Positions 49,288 through 63,843 of a stretch of DNA of 64,000 bases are shown here, piece by piece (the stretch's first letter is position 1; every line of letters begins with the position of its first letter). A program made the translations under genes and the position numbers. A model generated the notes under the pieces. The model saw only the letters and a list, made by a program, of their open reading frames with translations. It had not been told where the DNA came from and did no database searches. Origin of the DNA: Thermomonas alba (GTDB taxonomy: Bacteria > Pseudomonadota > Gammaproteobacteria > Xanthomonadales > Xanthomonadaceae); contig NZ_JAJOZU010000004.1 of NCBI RefSeq assembly GCF_022419205.1, forward strand, positions 290,698-354,697. The letters are read 5' to 3'.

Positions 49288-49785
49288 TTACTCCCTCGAC
49301 TGCCGCCGGCTGCCCAGCATGCCCGCCAGCACGATGCCAAGCGCGCCGCACACCACCGCGCTGTCGGCCACGTTGAACGCCGGCCAGTAGTGCTGGCCGA
49401 TATGCCACTGGATGAAATCCACCACGTGCCCATGCCGCACGCGGTCGATCACATTGCCCAGCGCGCCGCCGATCACCAGCGCCAGCGGCAGCGCCTGCCG
49501 CCAGTCGTGGCGCGGCAAACGTGCGAGCATCCACGTCATCAAGGCACTGATCGCCAGCGCCAGCGCTACGAACATGTATTTCTGCCAGCCGCCGGCATCG
49601 GCCAGGAAGCTGAATGCCGCGCCGGTGTTGTAGGTGCGGTACCAGTTCCAGAACCCGTCGATCACCGGCACCGCGGTGAACTCCGGCAGCGCGCGCAGCA
49701 CCCAGGCTTTCGACCACTGATCCAGCCCCAGCACCAGCGCAGAGACGCCCAGCCAGGGCAGCGCGTTCGACTTGATCCGGGCCAT
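49288..49785 (-). CDS. lspA: Lipoprotein signal peptidase (signal peptidase II)
   Basis: Inner-membrane aspartyl protease of 165 residues that removes signal peptides from prolipoproteins. Four transmembrane helices are visible. The conserved motifs are [37 protein letters not shown] with the first catalytic Asp, and FNVADSAV with the second. It would process the several lipoproteins in this window. Its ATG overlaps the ileS stop by one base (TGATG). Confidence 0.97.
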   Translation of the reverse strand: MARIKSNALPWLGVSALVLGLDQWSKAWVLRALPEFTAVPVIDGFWNWYRTYNTGAAFSFLADAGGWQKYMFVALALAISALMTWMLARLPRHDWRQALPLALVIGGALGNVIDRVRHGHVVDFIQWHIGQHYWPAFNVADSAVVCGALGIVLAGMLGSRRQSRE

Positions 49786-52637
49786 CAGAAATACACCCGG
49801 GTTTCGCCCGCGCCGTCCACGTTCTCGACACAGCGGCCACACAGCAGCGGATGCGCGGCATGGGTACCCACGTCCTCGCGGTGGTGCCAGCAGCGCACGC
49901 ACTTGGGTTTGGCAGTGGCGCGCGCGGACACCGCGATGGCGGCGGTCGCCTCCGCGTCCGGCACCAGCGCGACATCGCCGCTGATGAAGAAGAAACGCAG
50001 CTCATCGACCAGCGGCGCCAGCCAGTTCTGGTCGGCCACCCCGCAGCGCAGGGTGATCTCCGCCTCCAGCGCCGCGCCGATCTCGCCGGCGGCACGCATC
50101 GGCTCCAGCACCTTGGCCACCTGTTCGCGCAGCGCCAGCAGCGCTTCCATGTCGCGCGCCGACAGTACGGCATCCTCCGGCAGCGGCGCCAGGCCGTCGT
50201 ACCAGGTCTCCAGCAGGACGTTTCCGGCGCGCGCGCCGGGCAGATGGCGCCAGACTTCATCCGCGGTGAAACTGAGGATCGGCGCGATCCAGCGCACGAA
50301 AGCCTCCGCGATCCGGTACATCGCGCTCTGCGCGCTGCGGCGGCCGGGCGAGTCCTCCTGCATGGTGTACAGGCGATCCTTGGTGACATCCAGATACAGC
50401 GAGCCGAGATCGACGCTGCAGAAATTCATCAGCGCCTGCACCACCGCGGCGAAGTCGTATTCGGCATAGGCGCGCGCGATCTGCTCCTGAACCTGCCAGG
50501 CGCGATGCACGATCCAGCGGTCCAGCGCCACCATCGCCTCCGGCGCCAGCAGGTCGCGCGCCGGGTCGAAGCCGTGCAGGTTGCCGAGCAGGAAGCGCGC
50601 GGTGTTGCGGATGCGGCGGTAGGCATCGGCGTTGCGCTTGAGGATCTCCTGCGACAGCGTCATCTCGTTGCTGTAGTCGGCGCTGGCGATCCACAGGCGC
50701 AGGATGTCCGCGCCGAGGGTCTTCATGATCTCCTGCGGCTCGATCCCGTTGCCCAGCGACTTCGACATCTTGCGGCCGTGCTCGTCCACGGTGAAGCCGT
50801 GGGTGAGGCACTGCCGGTAGGGCGCGGCCTTGTCGATCGCCACCCCGGTGAGCAGGCTGCTCTGGAACCAGCCGCGGTGCTGGTCGGAGCCTTCGATGTA
50901 GAGATCGGCCGGCTTGCCCAGCCCGCGCGCGGCCAGCACCGCCTCGTGGGTGATGCCGGAGTCGAACCAGACATCGAGGATGTCGGTGATCTTTTCGTAC
51001 TCGCCCGCCTCCGCGCCGAGCAGCTCGGCCGGCTCCAACGCATACCAGGCGTCGATCCCGGCCTGCTCCACGCGCTCGGCCACCTGCCGCATCAGCTCCA
51101 CGCTGCGCGGATGGATCGCGCCGGTCTGGCGATGCACGAACAGCGCGATCGGCACGCCCCAGGTGCGCTGGCGCGAGATCGTCCAGTCCGGACGCCCCTC
51201 CACCATGCCGGCGATCCGCGCCTGGCCCCAGGCCGGAAACCAACGCACGGTCTCGATCGCGGCCAGCGCATCCCGCCGCAGGTGCGCCTGCTCCATCGAG
51301 ATGAACCACTGCGGGGTGGCGCGGAAGGCGATCGGCGTCTTGTGCCGCCAGCAGTGCGGGTAGCTGTGGGTCAGCCTGGCGAAGGCCAGCAGGCGGCCGC
51401 TGTCGCGCAGCGTCTCTACCAGCAGGTCGTTGGCCTTCCACACGTGGACGCCGGCCAACTCTGTCTCGCCGGCGGGCGCGGTGCCCGGCAGGTACACGCC
51501 GCGGCCGTCCACCGGATTGAGCGTGGCGGCGTCGTATTGCTCGACCAGGCCGTACTTCTGCGACACCGCGAAGTCTTCCTGGCCGTGGCCGGGCGCGGTA
51601 TGCACGGCGCCGGTGCCCTCCTCGGCGCTGACGTGGTCGCCCAGCAGCACCGGGATGTCGCGGTTCGGGTAGAACGGATGCGCGAACCGCAGGCCTTCCA
51701 GCGCCTCGCCCCGCGCGCGGCCGAGCACCACGACCTCGTCCACGCCGTAGCGCTTCAGCGCCTTCTCGGCCAGCGCCTCGGCCAGCACCAGCCAGCGGCG
51801 GGTGCCGTCGGCGCCCGCCGGGCCTTCCACCAGCACGTAATCCAGCTCCGGTCCCAGCGAGATCGCCAGCGAGGCCGGCAAGGTCCACGGCGTAGTGGTC
51901 CAGATCGGGATGGCCACCTCCACGCCTTCCAGCAGCTCGCAGCCGAAGACGCGGCTGACCTGCTGCGGGTTGCGCGCGGCATAGGCCACGTCGATCGCAG
52001 GCGAGACTTTGTCGTGGTACTCGATCTCGGCCTCGGCCAGCGCGCTGCCGCAGTCGAAGCACCAGTACACCGGTTTCACCCCGCGCAGCAGGTGGCCGTT
52101 CTCCACCACCTTGGCCAGTGCGCGGATCTCGTCGGCCTCGAACTTGAAGTCAAGGGTGCGGTAGGGGTTGTCCCAATCGCCGAGCACGCCCAGGCGCTTG
52201 AAGTCGCGGCGCTGCACCTCGATCTGCTCGCTGGCGTACTCGCGGCACTTCTGGCGGAACTCGGCGGCGTCCAGCTTGGTGCCGACCTTGCCCCACTTCT
52301 TCTCGACGGCAATCTCGATCGGCAGGCCGTGGCAGTCCCAGCCCGGGACATAGGGCGCATCGAACCCGGCCAGCGTCTTCGATTTGACGATGATGTCCTT
52401 GAGGATCTTGTTGACCGCGTGCCCGAGGTGGATGGCGCCGTTCGCATACGGCGGGCCATCGTGCAGCACGAAGCGCGGACGCCCCGCTGCCGCTTTGCGG
52501 ATCTGCGCATACAGACCTTCGGCCTCCCAGCGCGCCAGGATCTCCGGCTCACGCTTGGGCAGGTCGCCGCGCATCGGAAAATCGGTTTCCGGCAGCAGGA
52601 TGGTGGATTTGTAGGGGTTGTCGGTCTTGTCGCTCAC
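49785..52637 (-). CDS. ileS: Isoleucyl-tRNA synthetase
   Basis: Class I synthetase of 950 residues. It begins near [25 protein letters not shown] (shortened); the HIGH motif is [11 protein letters not shown], the CP1 editing domain spans about 195-400, and KMSKS is [10 protein letters not shown]. The C-terminal zinc finger [10 protein letters not shown]...CGRCVENV is present, typical of the eubacterial short-type enzyme. The start is a GTG that overlaps the ribF stop (GTGA, 4 bases). The stop overlaps lspA by one base, so ribF-ileS-lspA are coupled. Confidence 0.97.
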   Translation of the reverse strand: MSDKTDNPYKSTILLPETDFPMRGDLPKREPEILARWEAEGLYAQIRKAAAGRPRFVLHDGPPYANGAIHLGHAVNKILKDIIVKSKTLAGFDAPYVPGWDCHGLPIEIAVEKKWGKVGTKLDAAEFRQKCREYASEQIEVQRRDFKRLGVLGDWDNPYRTLDFKFEADEIRALAKVVENGHLLRGVKPVYWCFDCGSALAEAEIEYHDKVSPAIDVAYAARNPQQVSRVFGCELLEGVEVAIPIWTTTPWTLPASLAISLGPELDYVLVEGPAGADGTRRWLVLAEALAEKALKRYGVDEVVVLGRARGEALEGLRFAHPFYPNRDIPVLLGDHVSAEEGTGAVHTAPGHGQEDFAVSQKYGLVEQYDAATLNPVDGRGVYLPGTAPAGETELAGVHVWKANDLLVETLRDSGRLLAFARLTHSYPHCWRHKTPIAFRATPQWFISMEQAHLRRDALAAIETVRWFPAWGQARIAGMVEGRPDWTISRQRTWGVPIALFVHRQTGAIHPRSVELMRQVAERVEQAGIDAWYALEPAELLGAEAGEYEKITDILDVWFDSGITHEAVLAARGLGKPADLYIEGSDQHRGWFQSSLLTGVAIDKAAPYRQCLTHGFTVDEHGRKMSKSLGNGIEPQEIMKTLGADILRLWIASADYSNEMTLSQEILKRNADAYRRIRNTARFLLGNLHGFDPARDLLAPEAMVALDRWIVHRAWQVQEQIARAYAEYDFAAVVQALMNFCSVDLGSLYLDVTKDRLYTMQEDSPGRRSAQSAMYRIAEAFVRWIAPILSFTADEVWRHLPGARAGNVLLETWYDGLAPLPEDAVLSARDMEALLALREQVAKVLEPMRAAGEIGAALEAEITLRCGVADQNWLAPLVDELRFFFISGDVALVPDAEATAAIAVSARATAKPKCVRCWHHREDVGTHAAHPLLCGRCVENVDGAGETRVYF

Positions 52638-53605
52638 GCGTGGGCTCGCCGTGATTCGTGTTGATGAAGGATCGCACGCGCGCGGGCCTCGTCGCGGCGC
52701 ATCTGCGCCACCAGCGCGGGCAGATCCGGGAATCTTTCCTCGTCGCGCAGGTGGGCGACGAACTCGACCTCGATCCGCTGCCCGTACAGGCTGCCTTCGA
52801 AATCGAACAGATGCGCTTCCAGCAGAGGCTCCACCCCGTCCACCGTGGGGCGGGTGCCGAAGCTGGCGACCGCCGGCCATGGCGCCGCCCCGACCCCGTG
52901 CACCCAGGTCGCGTAGATGCCGCGCAGCGCCGGCACCTTGCCGCCGTAGCGCAGGTTGGCGGTGGGATAGCCGAGGGTGCGGCCGAGCTGGCGGCCGCGC
53001 ACCACCCGCCCGGCGATCGCATACGGGCGGCCGAGCAGGCGCGCGGCCTGCGCGAAGTCCCCTGCCGCCAGCGCGGCGCGGATGCGAGTGCTGGAGACGC
53101 GCTCGCCTTCGACGTGGACCGGCACGATCTGCTGCGCGGTAAACCCAAGGGTCGCACCCATCGCCTGCAGCAGCGCAATGTCGCCGCCGCGACCCCGGCC
53201 AAAGCGGAACTCCGGGCCAACCCAGACCTCGCGCGCGGCCAGCTGCTGCACCAGCACCTGGCGAACGAAGTCCTCGGCGGACATCGCCGCCAGCTGCGCA
53301 TCGAACCGCAGCAGGCCCACGCCGTCGCACCCCAGCGCGCGCAGCCCCTCGATCTTGGCGCGCGCCAGCATCAGCCGCGGCGGGCGCACGCCGGTGGCGA
53401 AGAACTCGCGCGGCAGCGGCTCGAACCCCAGCGCCACTGCGGGCAGGCCGAGGTCGCGCGCGCGCGCGACAGCGCGGTCGACCAACGCGCGATGGCCAAG
53501 GTGGAGACCATCGAAAGCGCCGATGCAGACCACGCTGCCCTGCGGGCACGGCGCCCGCCCGTGCCCCGCGGCGGGGCCGGCATCGCGGAAGAGGAAAAAA
53601 CTCAT
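52634..53605 (-). CDS. ribF: Bifunctional riboflavin kinase/FAD synthetase
   Basis: Protein of 323 residues that turns riboflavin to FMN and FAD. The N-terminal adenylyltransferase half has [16 protein letters not shown] (HxGH motif) and [14 protein letters not shown], then ISSTRIR-type [10 protein letters not shown]. The C-terminal flavokinase half has [13 protein letters not shown] and [11 protein letters not shown]...[10 protein letters not shown]. The ATG is at 53605; the stop overlaps the ileS GTG by four bases. A long in-frame extension into murJ is not coding. Confidence 0.96.
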   Translation of the reverse strand: MSFFLFRDAGPAAGHGRAPCPQGSVVCIGAFDGLHLGHRALVDRAVARARDLGLPAVALGFEPLPREFFATGVRPPRLMLARAKIEGLRALGCDGVGLLRFDAQLAAMSAEDFVRQVLVQQLAAREVWVGPEFRFGRGRGGDIALLQAMGATLGFTAQQIVPVHVEGERVSSTRIRAALAAGDFAQAARLLGRPYAIAGRVVRGRQLGRTLGYPTANLRYGGKVPALRGIYATWVHGVGAAPWPAVASFGTRPTVDGVEPLLEAHLFDFEGSLYGQRIEVEFVAHLRDEERFPDLPALVAQMRRDEARARAILHQHESRRAHA

Positions 53606-53658
53606 GGCAGGCTTGCAGTATAGCGGCGGCGGCCGGCGCGATGCCCGCCGACGCACGC

Positions 53659-55290
53659 TCAATGCTCGCGGAAATCGCGCGGGCGGAATCCCAGTGCCAG
53701 CAGCGCCAGCGCGTACACCCCGGCCCCGCCGCCGACCAGCAGCGCCAGCCAGCCCAGGCGCAGCCACTTGTCCACCGCGGTGAAGTCCGGCGCCAGCTGG
53801 AGCCCGGCCAGCAGCGCCGCGGCCATCGCCGCGTTCGCCAGCGCCAGCCGCAGCAGGTAGCGGCCCCAGCCCGGCTGCAGGTCGAACACGTTGGCCTTGC
53901 GCAGCCAGCGCCACAACAGCAGCAGGTTCAGATAGCTGGACAAGGCGGAGGCAATCCCCAGCGCGAAATGCAGGCCCGGCACTCGCGCCAGGGTAGCCAT
54001 CACCCCGCCGGACTTGGCGGCCTCCGGCACCCACAGCCAGTACATCAGGGCCAGGATGCCCACGTTGAACACCATGTTGGCGAGCATCGCCACCAACCCC
54101 GCGCGCACCGGGGTGCGGGTGTCCTGGCGCGCGTAGAACGCCGGCAGCACCGTCTTCACCAGCGCGAACGCCGGCAGCCCGAAGCTGAGGCCAAACACCG
54201 ACAGCGCGGTCATGCGCGCCGCTTCGGCGGTGAACTTGCCGTACTGAAAGATGGTGGACACCAGCGGCAGCGCCAGCAGCATCAGCCCCAGCATCGCCGG
54301 CAGGATGATCGCCAGGGTGGTGCGCAACCCCCAGTCCAGCGACTTCGAGAACCCCACGCGGTCGGTATTGACGTGGTGGCGCGACAGGGTCGGCAGGATC
54401 ACCGTGCCCAGCGCGATCCCGAACACGCCCAGCGGGAACTCCAGGAAGCGGTCGGCGGTGGACAGCCAGCTCTGCGAGCCGTGCACCAGCATCGCCGCGA
54501 TGAAGGTGTCGAACAGCAGGTTGACCTGCGCCACCGACGAGCCCAGCAGGGTCGGCACCATCAGCCGCACCACCTTGCGCACATCCGGGTGGCGCCAGCC
54601 CCAGCGCGGCAGCGCCAGCAAATCCAGCCGCGCCAGCGCCGGCAGCAGGAACAGCAGTTGCAGCACGCCGGCGGCCAGGATCGCCCAGCCCATCGCCATG
54701 ATCGGCGGATGCGCCAGACGCGATCCCCACAGCGCGCCGGCGATCATGCACAGGTTGAGGATGATCGGCACGAACGCCGGCAGGCCGAAGCGGTGGTAGC
54801 TGTTCAGCGCGCCGGCCGCCAGCGCGGTCAGCGAAACGAACAGCAGGAACGGGAAGGTCAACCGCAGCAGGTCGGCGATCAGCCGGGTCTGCCCCGGCAC
54901 CGGGTCGGCCTGGGTGAACACGGCGGCCAACTGCGGTGCCAGCAACATGCCCAGCGCGGTCACCACCAGCAGCACCCCGCCCAGGGTCCCGGCGGCGCGC
55001 GCCACCAGCGCCTTGAGGTCGGCGTGCGGGCGGGTTTCCTTGACCTCGGTGAACACCGGGACGAACGCGGTGGAGAACGAGCCTTCCGCGAACAGCCGGC
55101 GCATGAAGTTGGGGATCCGGAACGCCACCCAGAACGCATCGGTCATCCAGGTGGCACCGAAGGTGGCGTTGAACACCTGGTCGCGCACCAGCCCGAACAC
55201 CCGGCTGAGCATGGTCATGCCGCCAAACGACAGCACCCCGCGCGCCATGCTGCGCGGCCGCGCCCCGCCCTGCCCGCCGCCCGCGCTCAT
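53659..55290 (-). CDS. murJ: Lipid II flippase MurJ
   Basis: Inner-membrane MOP-superfamily protein of about 543 residues with around 14 transmembrane helices, moving lipid II across the membrane for peptidoglycan synthesis. N-terminal [20 protein letters not shown] (shortened), [22 protein letters not shown] (shortened) and the PILY-like AALVGG regions fit the family. The ATG at 55290 was chosen; an internal ATG at 55248 is also possible. Divergent from rpsT and 53 bases upstream of ribF. Confidence 0.95.
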   Translation of the reverse strand: MSAGGGQGGARPRSMARGVLSFGGMTMLSRVFGLVRDQVFNATFGATWMTDAFWVAFRIPNFMRRLFAEGSFSTAFVPVFTEVKETRPHADLKALVARAAGTLGGVLLVVTALGMLLAPQLAAVFTQADPVPGQTRLIADLLRLTFPFLLFVSLTALAAGALNSYHRFGLPAFVPIILNLCMIAGALWGSRLAHPPIMAMGWAILAAGVLQLLFLLPALARLDLLALPRWGWRHPDVRKVVRLMVPTLLGSSVAQVNLLFDTFIAAMLVHGSQSWLSTADRFLEFPLGVFGIALGTVILPTLSRHHVNTDRVGFSKSLDWGLRTTLAIILPAMLGLMLLALPLVSTIFQYGKFTAEAARMTALSVFGLSFGLPAFALVKTVLPAFYARQDTRTPVRAGLVAMLANMVFNVGILALMYWLWVPEAAKSGGVMATLARVPGLHFALGIASALSSYLNLLLLWRWLRKANVFDLQPGWGRYLLRLALANAAMAAALLAGLQLAPDFTAVDKWLRLGWLALLVGGGAGVYALALLALGFRPRDFREH

Positions 55291-55326
55291 GCGCGCCCTG
55301 CCGAACGCCGCGTCGCGCCGCTCCGG

Positions 55327-55355
55327 TTGACCCAACCCATCGATTTGCTCATAAT
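55327..55355 (+). promoter_or_regulatory. Sigma-70-type promoter of rpsT
   Basis: TTGACC (-35), a 17-base spacer and CATAAT (-10, one mismatch) precede rpsT by about 90 bases. This is one of the clearest promoters in the window, as expected for a ribosomal protein gene. Confidence 0.75.
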
Positions 55356-55445
55356 CGGCGGTCTTTCCGAATCCTTCGTTGGCCGGCCATTGTGCCAGTC
55401 AGCGAACCCAGTAGCCAAAACTCCAGACTTTTTCAGGATTTTCCC

Positions 55446-55715
55446 GTGGCCAACATCAAGTCCGCCAAGAAGCGCGCCAAGCAGACCATCGTGCGCAACG
55501 CCCGCAACGTGGCTCAGCGTTCGCAGCTGCGCACCGCCATCAAGAAAGTGATCAAGGCGATCAATGCCAACGACGTCTCCGCCGCCCGCGAGGCTTTCGC
55601 CGTGGCGCAGCCGCTGCTGGATCGCTTCGCCGCCCGTGGACTGATCCACAAGAACAAGGCCGCGCGCCACAAGTCGCGCCTGACCGCGCGCATCAAGGCC
55701 CTGCAAACCGCCTGA
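55446..55715 (+). CDS. rpsT: 30S ribosomal protein S20
   Basis: Ribosomal protein of 89 residues: [20 protein letters not shown] at the start and [16 protein letters not shown] at the end. The start codon is GTG; E. coli rpsT uses UUG and is autoregulated through it, so the weak start may have the same role here. A promoter lies upstream and a strong terminator follows at 55739. Confidence 0.98.
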   Translation: MANIKSAKKRAKQTIVRNARNVAQRSQLRTAIKKVIKAINANDVSAAREAFAVAQPLLDRFAARGLIHKNKAARHKSRLTARIKALQTA

Positions 55716-55738
55716 GAACGGCGATTGCCGGCGTCCTC

Positions 55739-55764
55739 AAACCCCGCACACAGCGGGGTTTTTT
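55739..55764 (+). terminator. Intrinsic terminator of rpsT
   Basis: AACCCCGC-ACACA-GCGGGGTT hairpin running into TTTTTT (with the last stem T), 24 bases after the rpsT stop. Confidence 0.85.
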
Positions 55765-55795
55765 GCGTTTCTGGCCAGCTGACCGCAGCCCACGC

Positions 55796-57016
<1,221 letters not shown>

Positions 57017-57277
57017 TTACTGCGCGCTGACGACGCTGACCGTGCGCCGCTTCTTCGGGCCCTTGGTGGAGAACTCCACGATGCCATCGACCAGCGCAAA
57101 CAGGGTGTGGTCGCGTCCCAGGCCGACCCCGGTCCCCGGGTGGAACTGGGTGCCGCGCTGGCGGACGATGATGTTGCCGGCAGCGACGGCCTGACCGCCG
57201 TACAGCTTCACGCCCAGGTACTTCGGATTCGAGTCGCGGCCGTTGCGGGTCGAACCACCAGCCTTTTTGTGTGCCAT
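57017..57277 (-). CDS. rpmA: 50S ribosomal protein L27
   Basis: Ribosomal protein of 86 residues near the peptidyl transferase centre: [21 protein letters not shown] at the start (shortened), [15 protein letters not shown] in the middle. It lies 12 bases after rplU. Confidence 0.98.
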   Translation of the reverse strand: MAHKKAGGSTRNGRDSNPKYLGVKLYGGQAVAAGNIIVRQRGTQFHPGTGVGLGRDHTLFALVDGIVEFSTKGPKKRRTVSVVSAQ

Positions 57278-57289
57278 GACTGCGTCTCC

Positions 57290-57610
57290 TTACTTCTTGT
57301 CGCCACCGGAGATGCCGGTGATCTGGATTTCGGTGTAGTGCTGCCGGTGCCCCATCTGCTTGCGATGGTGCTTGCGGCGACGGAACTTGACGATGCGAAT
57401 CTTCTCGGCGCGGCCGTGGCCGACGACCTTGGCGGTGACGGTGGCGCCCTTCAGCGCGTCGCCCAGCGTGATGCCATTGGCGTCGCCCAGCATCAGGACG
57501 TTGTCCAGGGTGATCTCGCTGCCGGGTTCGGCTTCGAGCTTCTCGACGCGGAGCGTTTCGCCCTGCATCACGCGGTATTGCTTACCGCCGGTGACCAGTA
57601 CTGCGTACAT
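57290..57610 (-). CDS. rplU: 50S ribosomal protein L21
   Basis: Ribosomal protein of 106 residues: [22 protein letters not shown] at the start (shortened) and [22 protein letters not shown] towards the end. The ATG is at 57610. It opens the rplU-rpmA-obg cluster, divergent from uvrA across 232 bases. Confidence 0.98.
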   Translation of the reverse strand: MYAVLVTGGKQYRVMQGETLRVEKLEAEPGSEITLDNVLMLGDANGITLGDALKGATVTAKVVGHGRAEKIRIVKFRRRKHHRKQMGHRQHYTEIQITGISGGDKK

Positions 57611-57842
57611 GTTCGTATCTCTCGGTTCTGTAGTTCTTCTATGGATGCCGCGCCGCAAGTCGCGCCGGGCCTGCCTGCCATTCCGGCAGACAGAGGCGGA
57701 ATGGTAGCCGATTCATGCAGTTAGGGTCAATCTGCGGCGGCGGCGAGCCGCCGGCTGCGGTTTGCCCTGACCCCGGAGGCTCGCTAGGCTTACGGATTGG
57801 CCGGCGCAGGCCGGCCTCTCCCCCACCCGGCAGGACATCACG

Positions 57843-60730
<2,888 letters not shown>

Positions 60731-60734
<4 letters not shown>

Positions 60735-61144
60735 CCGCACCGCACGCCCCGTTCCGCACCCCAGTCGCGCTGCGCTGGAGCGATCTGGACGCGTTCAACC
60801 ACGTCAACAACGCGCGCTATCTCACCTTCCTGGAGCAGGCGCGCATCGAGTGGCTGGAAGGCATCGGCGATGCCTGGGTCACCGACGAGGCCGGGCCGGT
60901 GGTGGCATCGGCTACGCTGAACTTCAAGGCGCCGATCGGCTATCCGGCCAATGTCTTCGTGGAGCTGTTCGTGGACAAGCTGGGCACCAGCAGCGTGGTG
61001 ATTGGCCATCGCATCGTCGCGGCAGACGGCACCCTGCACTGCGACGGCCAGGTCGTGGTGGTGTGGATCGACCGCCGCAGCGGGCGCCCGACGCCGTTGC
61101 CCGACGGCGTGCGCCGCGCCGCCGAAACCCTGCGCCCGGCCTGA
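60731..61144 (+). CDS. 4-Hydroxybenzoyl-CoA/acyl-CoA thioesterase family protein
   Basis: Hot-dog-fold thioesterase of 137 residues of the YbgC/FadM type. The catalytic-site region is [24 protein letters not shown] (shortened), with the Asp/His/Asn pattern of the 4HBT family. It hydrolyses acyl-CoA esters; chain length is not determinable. Translation is coupled to uvrA by an ATGA overlap. An enoyl-CoA hydratase-like gene follows 36 bases downstream, suggesting fatty-acyl CoA metabolism. Confidence 0.9.
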
Positions 61145-61180
61145 TCCCGCGCGCCTTCCGCCACTTGCCTGGAGCCCGCC

Positions 61181-61939
61181 ATGTCCCTGATCAACCACCA
61201 CATCCATGACGACATCCACGAACTGCAGCTGGCGCGGCCACCGGTCAACGCGCTGGACCCGGCGCTGTGCCTGGCGCTGGCGCATGCGGTGGAACACGCG
61301 CTGGCGCAGGGCGCGCGCGGGATCGTGCTCAGCGGCGGGCCCAAGGTGTTCTCGGCCGGGTTGGACGTGCCCTACCTGCTGTCGCTGGGAGACGACCAGG
61401 ACGCCCTGCTGCAGGCGTGGTCTGCGTTCTTCAAAGCCGCACGCACCCTGGCGTCCTGCCCGGTGCCGGTGGTGGCGGCGATGGCCGGCCACGCCCCGGC
61501 CGGCGGCTGCGTGCTGGCACTGTGCTGCGACTACCGCATCCTGGCGGAAGGCCCGTACCGGATCGGCCTGAACGAAACCCAGGTCGGCCTGGTCGCGCCG
61601 GAAGGCATCCAGGCCCTGCTGGCGCGCGTGGTCGGCGCGCACCGCGCCGAACGCCTGCTGGTGGAAGGCGCCATGCCGGAGGCCTCGGAAGCCCTTCGAA
61701 TCGGGCTGGTGGACGAACTTGCCGATATCGACGAAGTCCCGGCGCGCGCACGCGCCTGGCTGCGAGGGCTGCTGCAGCTACCGTCGATGCCAATGCGCGA
61801 AACCCGCGCGATCGCCCGCCGCGAGGTCGTGGCGGCACTGGCCCCGGAACGCATCGACCTGGAGCGCTTCGTCCAGCAGTGGAGCCACCCGGACACCCAG
61901 GCCGCGCTGCGCGCGATGCTGGCGCGGATCGGCAAGTAG
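61181..61939 (+). CDS. Enoyl-CoA hydratase/isomerase family protein
   Basis: Crotonase-fold protein of 252 residues. The oxyanion-hole regions are SGGPKVFSAGLDVPYLLSLG (CoA binding, shortened) and MAGHAPAGGCVLALCCDYRI. The usual second catalytic Glu region reads GLNETQVGLVAPEGIQALL, so the family assignment is clear but the exact reaction (hydratase or isomerase, as in dodecenoyl-CoA isomerases) is open. It follows the thioesterase gene. The region after it, 61940-62101, shows nothing recognisable. Confidence 0.88.
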   Translation: MSLINHHIHDDIHELQLARPPVNALDPALCLALAHAVEHALAQGARGIVLSGGPKVFSAGLDVPYLLSLGDDQDALLQAWSAFFKAARTLASCPVPVVAAMAGHAPAGGCVLALCCDYRILAEGPYRIGLNETQVGLVAPEGIQALLARVVGAHRAERLLVEGAMPEASEALRIGLVDELADIDEVPARARAWLRGLLQLPSMPMRETRAIARREVVAALAPERIDLERFVQQWSHPDTQAALRAMLARIGK

Positions 61940-62101
61940 GTCGGCGTTCACCGGACTGGCCGATGCCCGATCTGCCTGCTGCAAAAGTCGACTCTGAGCC
62001 GGGTTTTTCCGGAACACCTCGCGCCGGTCTGCTTGCGCTGGCCCAGCGTTTCGGCGTCACCGAACGTCAACTGCATGGCCCGTCATCCCGGAAGTGTTGC
62101 G

Positions 62102-62542
62102 TTATTGTCGCCGACTGCGGGGGAGTTGTTCAGAGCCTCCCTTATTCCAGTAACCGTTGCTTTTAGGCAAAGTAAACTTCACGGTCGCTTTTCCCCAAGC
62201 ATATTTGCCCACACAACTCTTCGGTGAGCACTTCATGGAGAAATTGACAGTACTCCCATCGTCAAGACGAAGAGAGAACAGAAAAAGTCCTGCGCTTTCC
62301 TTCACTCTGGCAAGGTGAAGCTCATTAATGCCATCCTCGGCTATTTGCACAGACGCGACCAGACCTCCATCTACGGGAACAAGCGCCACCTCAAGGCCAT
62401 TTAGGTCACCGCTTTCCTCGTTGTATGCCAGCGTCGAATAGGTGCCGATGCCACCGCCGGTGGCTGCACATGCAGCTACCGGGAACAGCAGCAGCGCAGA
62501 CAACGCGTTATGAACCACACGTGCAGCCATCAGCGGAGCCAT
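62102..62542 (-). CDS. Predicted lipoprotein, candidate immunity protein to the Rhs toxin
   Basis: A 146-residue predicted lipoprotein with an N-terminal hydrophobic segment and a lipobox-like PVAAC ending at about residue 25; +2 is Ala, so outer-membrane sorting is expected. The mature part has two cysteines in [14 protein letters not shown] and no recognised family. The ATG at 62542 has AAGGA 8 nt upstream, inside the Rhs toxin gene, and the two genes overlap by 35 bases. GC is about 50%, far below the region average. Its location directly behind a peptidoglycan-peptidase toxin and its periplasmic placement suggest immunity; this is inference. Confidence 0.7.
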   Translation of the reverse strand: MAPLMAARVVHNALSALLLFPVAACAATGGGIGTYSTLAYNEESGDLNGLEVALVPVDGGLVASVQIAEDGINELHLARVKESAGLFLFSLRLDDGSTVNFSMKCSPKSCVGKYAWGKATVKFTLPKSNGYWNKGGSEQLPRSRRQ

Positions 62543-63800
62543 CAACGAAATCCTTCTGAGCTTGTTTGATCAGAGCCGAGCGATTACCCGGATCTTGGTA
62601 AAAATGCGGACGATCAGGGGTGCGGAAATTACCTCCCCAGCTCAGGCCTGCCGCTGTTGCGTTCTGAAGCACAGTTGATCGCTGAGCGCTCGTCAAACCA
62701 TTTGCCCAATTGATATCTATTGCCCACCCAGCTTCATGCAAGCTATTTCCTGGCTTGGCCGGAGTGATGGCACCAGCACCCAGATTGGCTTGATCCGCCG
62801 TCGTTCTGAATGTTCGGTTGATCTGCACATTGATTCTCGCCGCCTGATTCAACTCCAACCACTTGGCAACTGCTGGATAAAACTTGTCATCCAAGTAGGG
62901 GCGTGCATTTGGCCCAGTATTGGGAAGCTTCACGCGACAGAGCTTCAAGCCGAAGAGATCAACAAACGAAATCGGATTCCCCCCAACATAGGCATACGTA
63001 TTCACCCCGCCCGCCAGCCCGATCGGGTCGGACTGCAGGTAGCGGCCCAGGCCCGCGTCGTACTCGCGGTAGCCGTTGTGCCACAGGCCGGATTCGGCAT
63101 CGTGGTACTGCCCCGGGAAGCCGAGGTTCAGCCCGCCGATGGTGTCGAGAGTGACGCCGCGGTCGAACGCCCGGTTGGCCGCCTTCCACACCACCTGTTG
63201 GCCGGCATTCGTCGCCAGCTGCGGCCGGCCCAGGTGGTCGGGGTGCAGGAAGTAGAGTTGGTCATTGCGCACCAGCGCCACCGGCTCGCCGCCGCGGTAG
63301 ACATAGCTCGTCCATTGCCCGTCGGTGTATTCGGCCAGCAACTGGTTGAAGCCAGCGTACACATACCGGCTCTGGTGGCCAGCATTGCGCTTGCCCATCC
63401 GCTGGTCCAGGGCGTTCACCGTGTAGGTCGTGGTCATGTCCTGCGCCGTGTGGCTGGCCAGGCGGCCGAAGGGATCATACGCCAGGGTGTGCGGGATGCC
63501 CGCGGCATCGGCGTACGCGGTGACATTGCCGGTGGCATCGTACGTGAACCCGCGGCTCACCCCGCCCGTGGCCGCCTGCAGCAGCCGGTTGCCGCTGGCG
63601 GCGTAGGCGTAGCCCGTCGTGCTCGCCGGCAGGGTATTCCCCAGACTCACCCGGTTGCCCACCGCGTCGTATCCGTAGCTGGCCACGTTCCCGCCCGCGT
63701 GTTCCGACCGCACCAGCCGCGACAGCGCGTCGTACTGGTACTGCTGCGTCTGCGCCGCATCCACACCATCGGTGATCGCGGTGATCCGGTCCAAAGCCAT
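62508..63800 (-). CDS. Truncated Rhs protein with C-terminal M15-type peptidase toxin module
   Basis: A 430-residue Rhs fragment. Residues 1-257 are YD-repeat core ([29 protein letters not shown]). Residues 238-285 are the conserved Rhs core end ([28 protein letters not shown], shortened) closing in VDLFGL, where DPxGL is usual. Residues 286-430 form a distinct module with the M15/VanY zinc-peptidase motifs [11 protein letters not shown] (His355, Asp362) and [14 protein letters not shown] (Asp396, His399). This predicts a toxin cleaving peptidoglycan peptides. An in-frame TAA upstream of the ATG shows the N-terminal Rhs part is missing here. Its mobility and delivery route are unknown. Confidence 0.85.
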   Translation of the reverse strand: MALDRITAITDGVDAAQTQQYQYDALSRLVRSEHAGGNVASYGYDAVGNRVSLGNTLPASTTGYAYAASGNRLLQAATGGVSRGFTYDATGNVTAYADAAGIPHTLAYDPFGRLASHTAQDMTTTYTVNALDQRMGKRNAGHQSRYVYAGFNQLLAEYTDGQWTSYVYRGGEPVALVRNDQLYFLHPDHLGRPQLATNAGQQVVWKAANRAFDRGVTLDTIGGLNLGFPGQYHDAESGLWHNGYREYDAGLGRYLQSDPIGLAGGVNTYAYVGGNPISFVDLFGLKLCRVKLPNTGPNARPYLDDKFYPAVAKWLELNQAARINVQINRTFRTTADQANLGAGAITPAKPGNSLHEAGWAIDINWANGLTSAQRSTVLQNATAAGLSWGGNFRTPDRPHFYQDPGNRSALIKQAQKDFVDGSADGCTCGS

Positions 63801-63822
63801 GGTGCAGGAGCTTTCTGCTTAC

Positions 63823-63843
63823 GGTCAGGAAGTGAACCTGACC
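63823..63843. repeat. Palindrome GGTCAGG-N7-CCTGACC
   Basis: A perfect 7-bp inverted repeat with a seven-base centre, upstream of the Rhs fragment. It resembles palindromes that recur around transposases in this group, but no second copy was found in the window. Confidence 0.4.

Noticed and set aside
52638-53549. In-frame extension of ileS into ribF (one frame of about 1,254 codons)
   Set aside because: The extension has no synthetase similarity and overlaps ribF in another frame; a GTG with a GTGA overlap fits the conserved IleS N-terminus.
53606-54751. In-frame extension of ribF into murJ
   Set aside because: It lies opposite the MurJ reading frame and is low-complexity; the ATG at 53605 opens the conserved RibF N-terminus.
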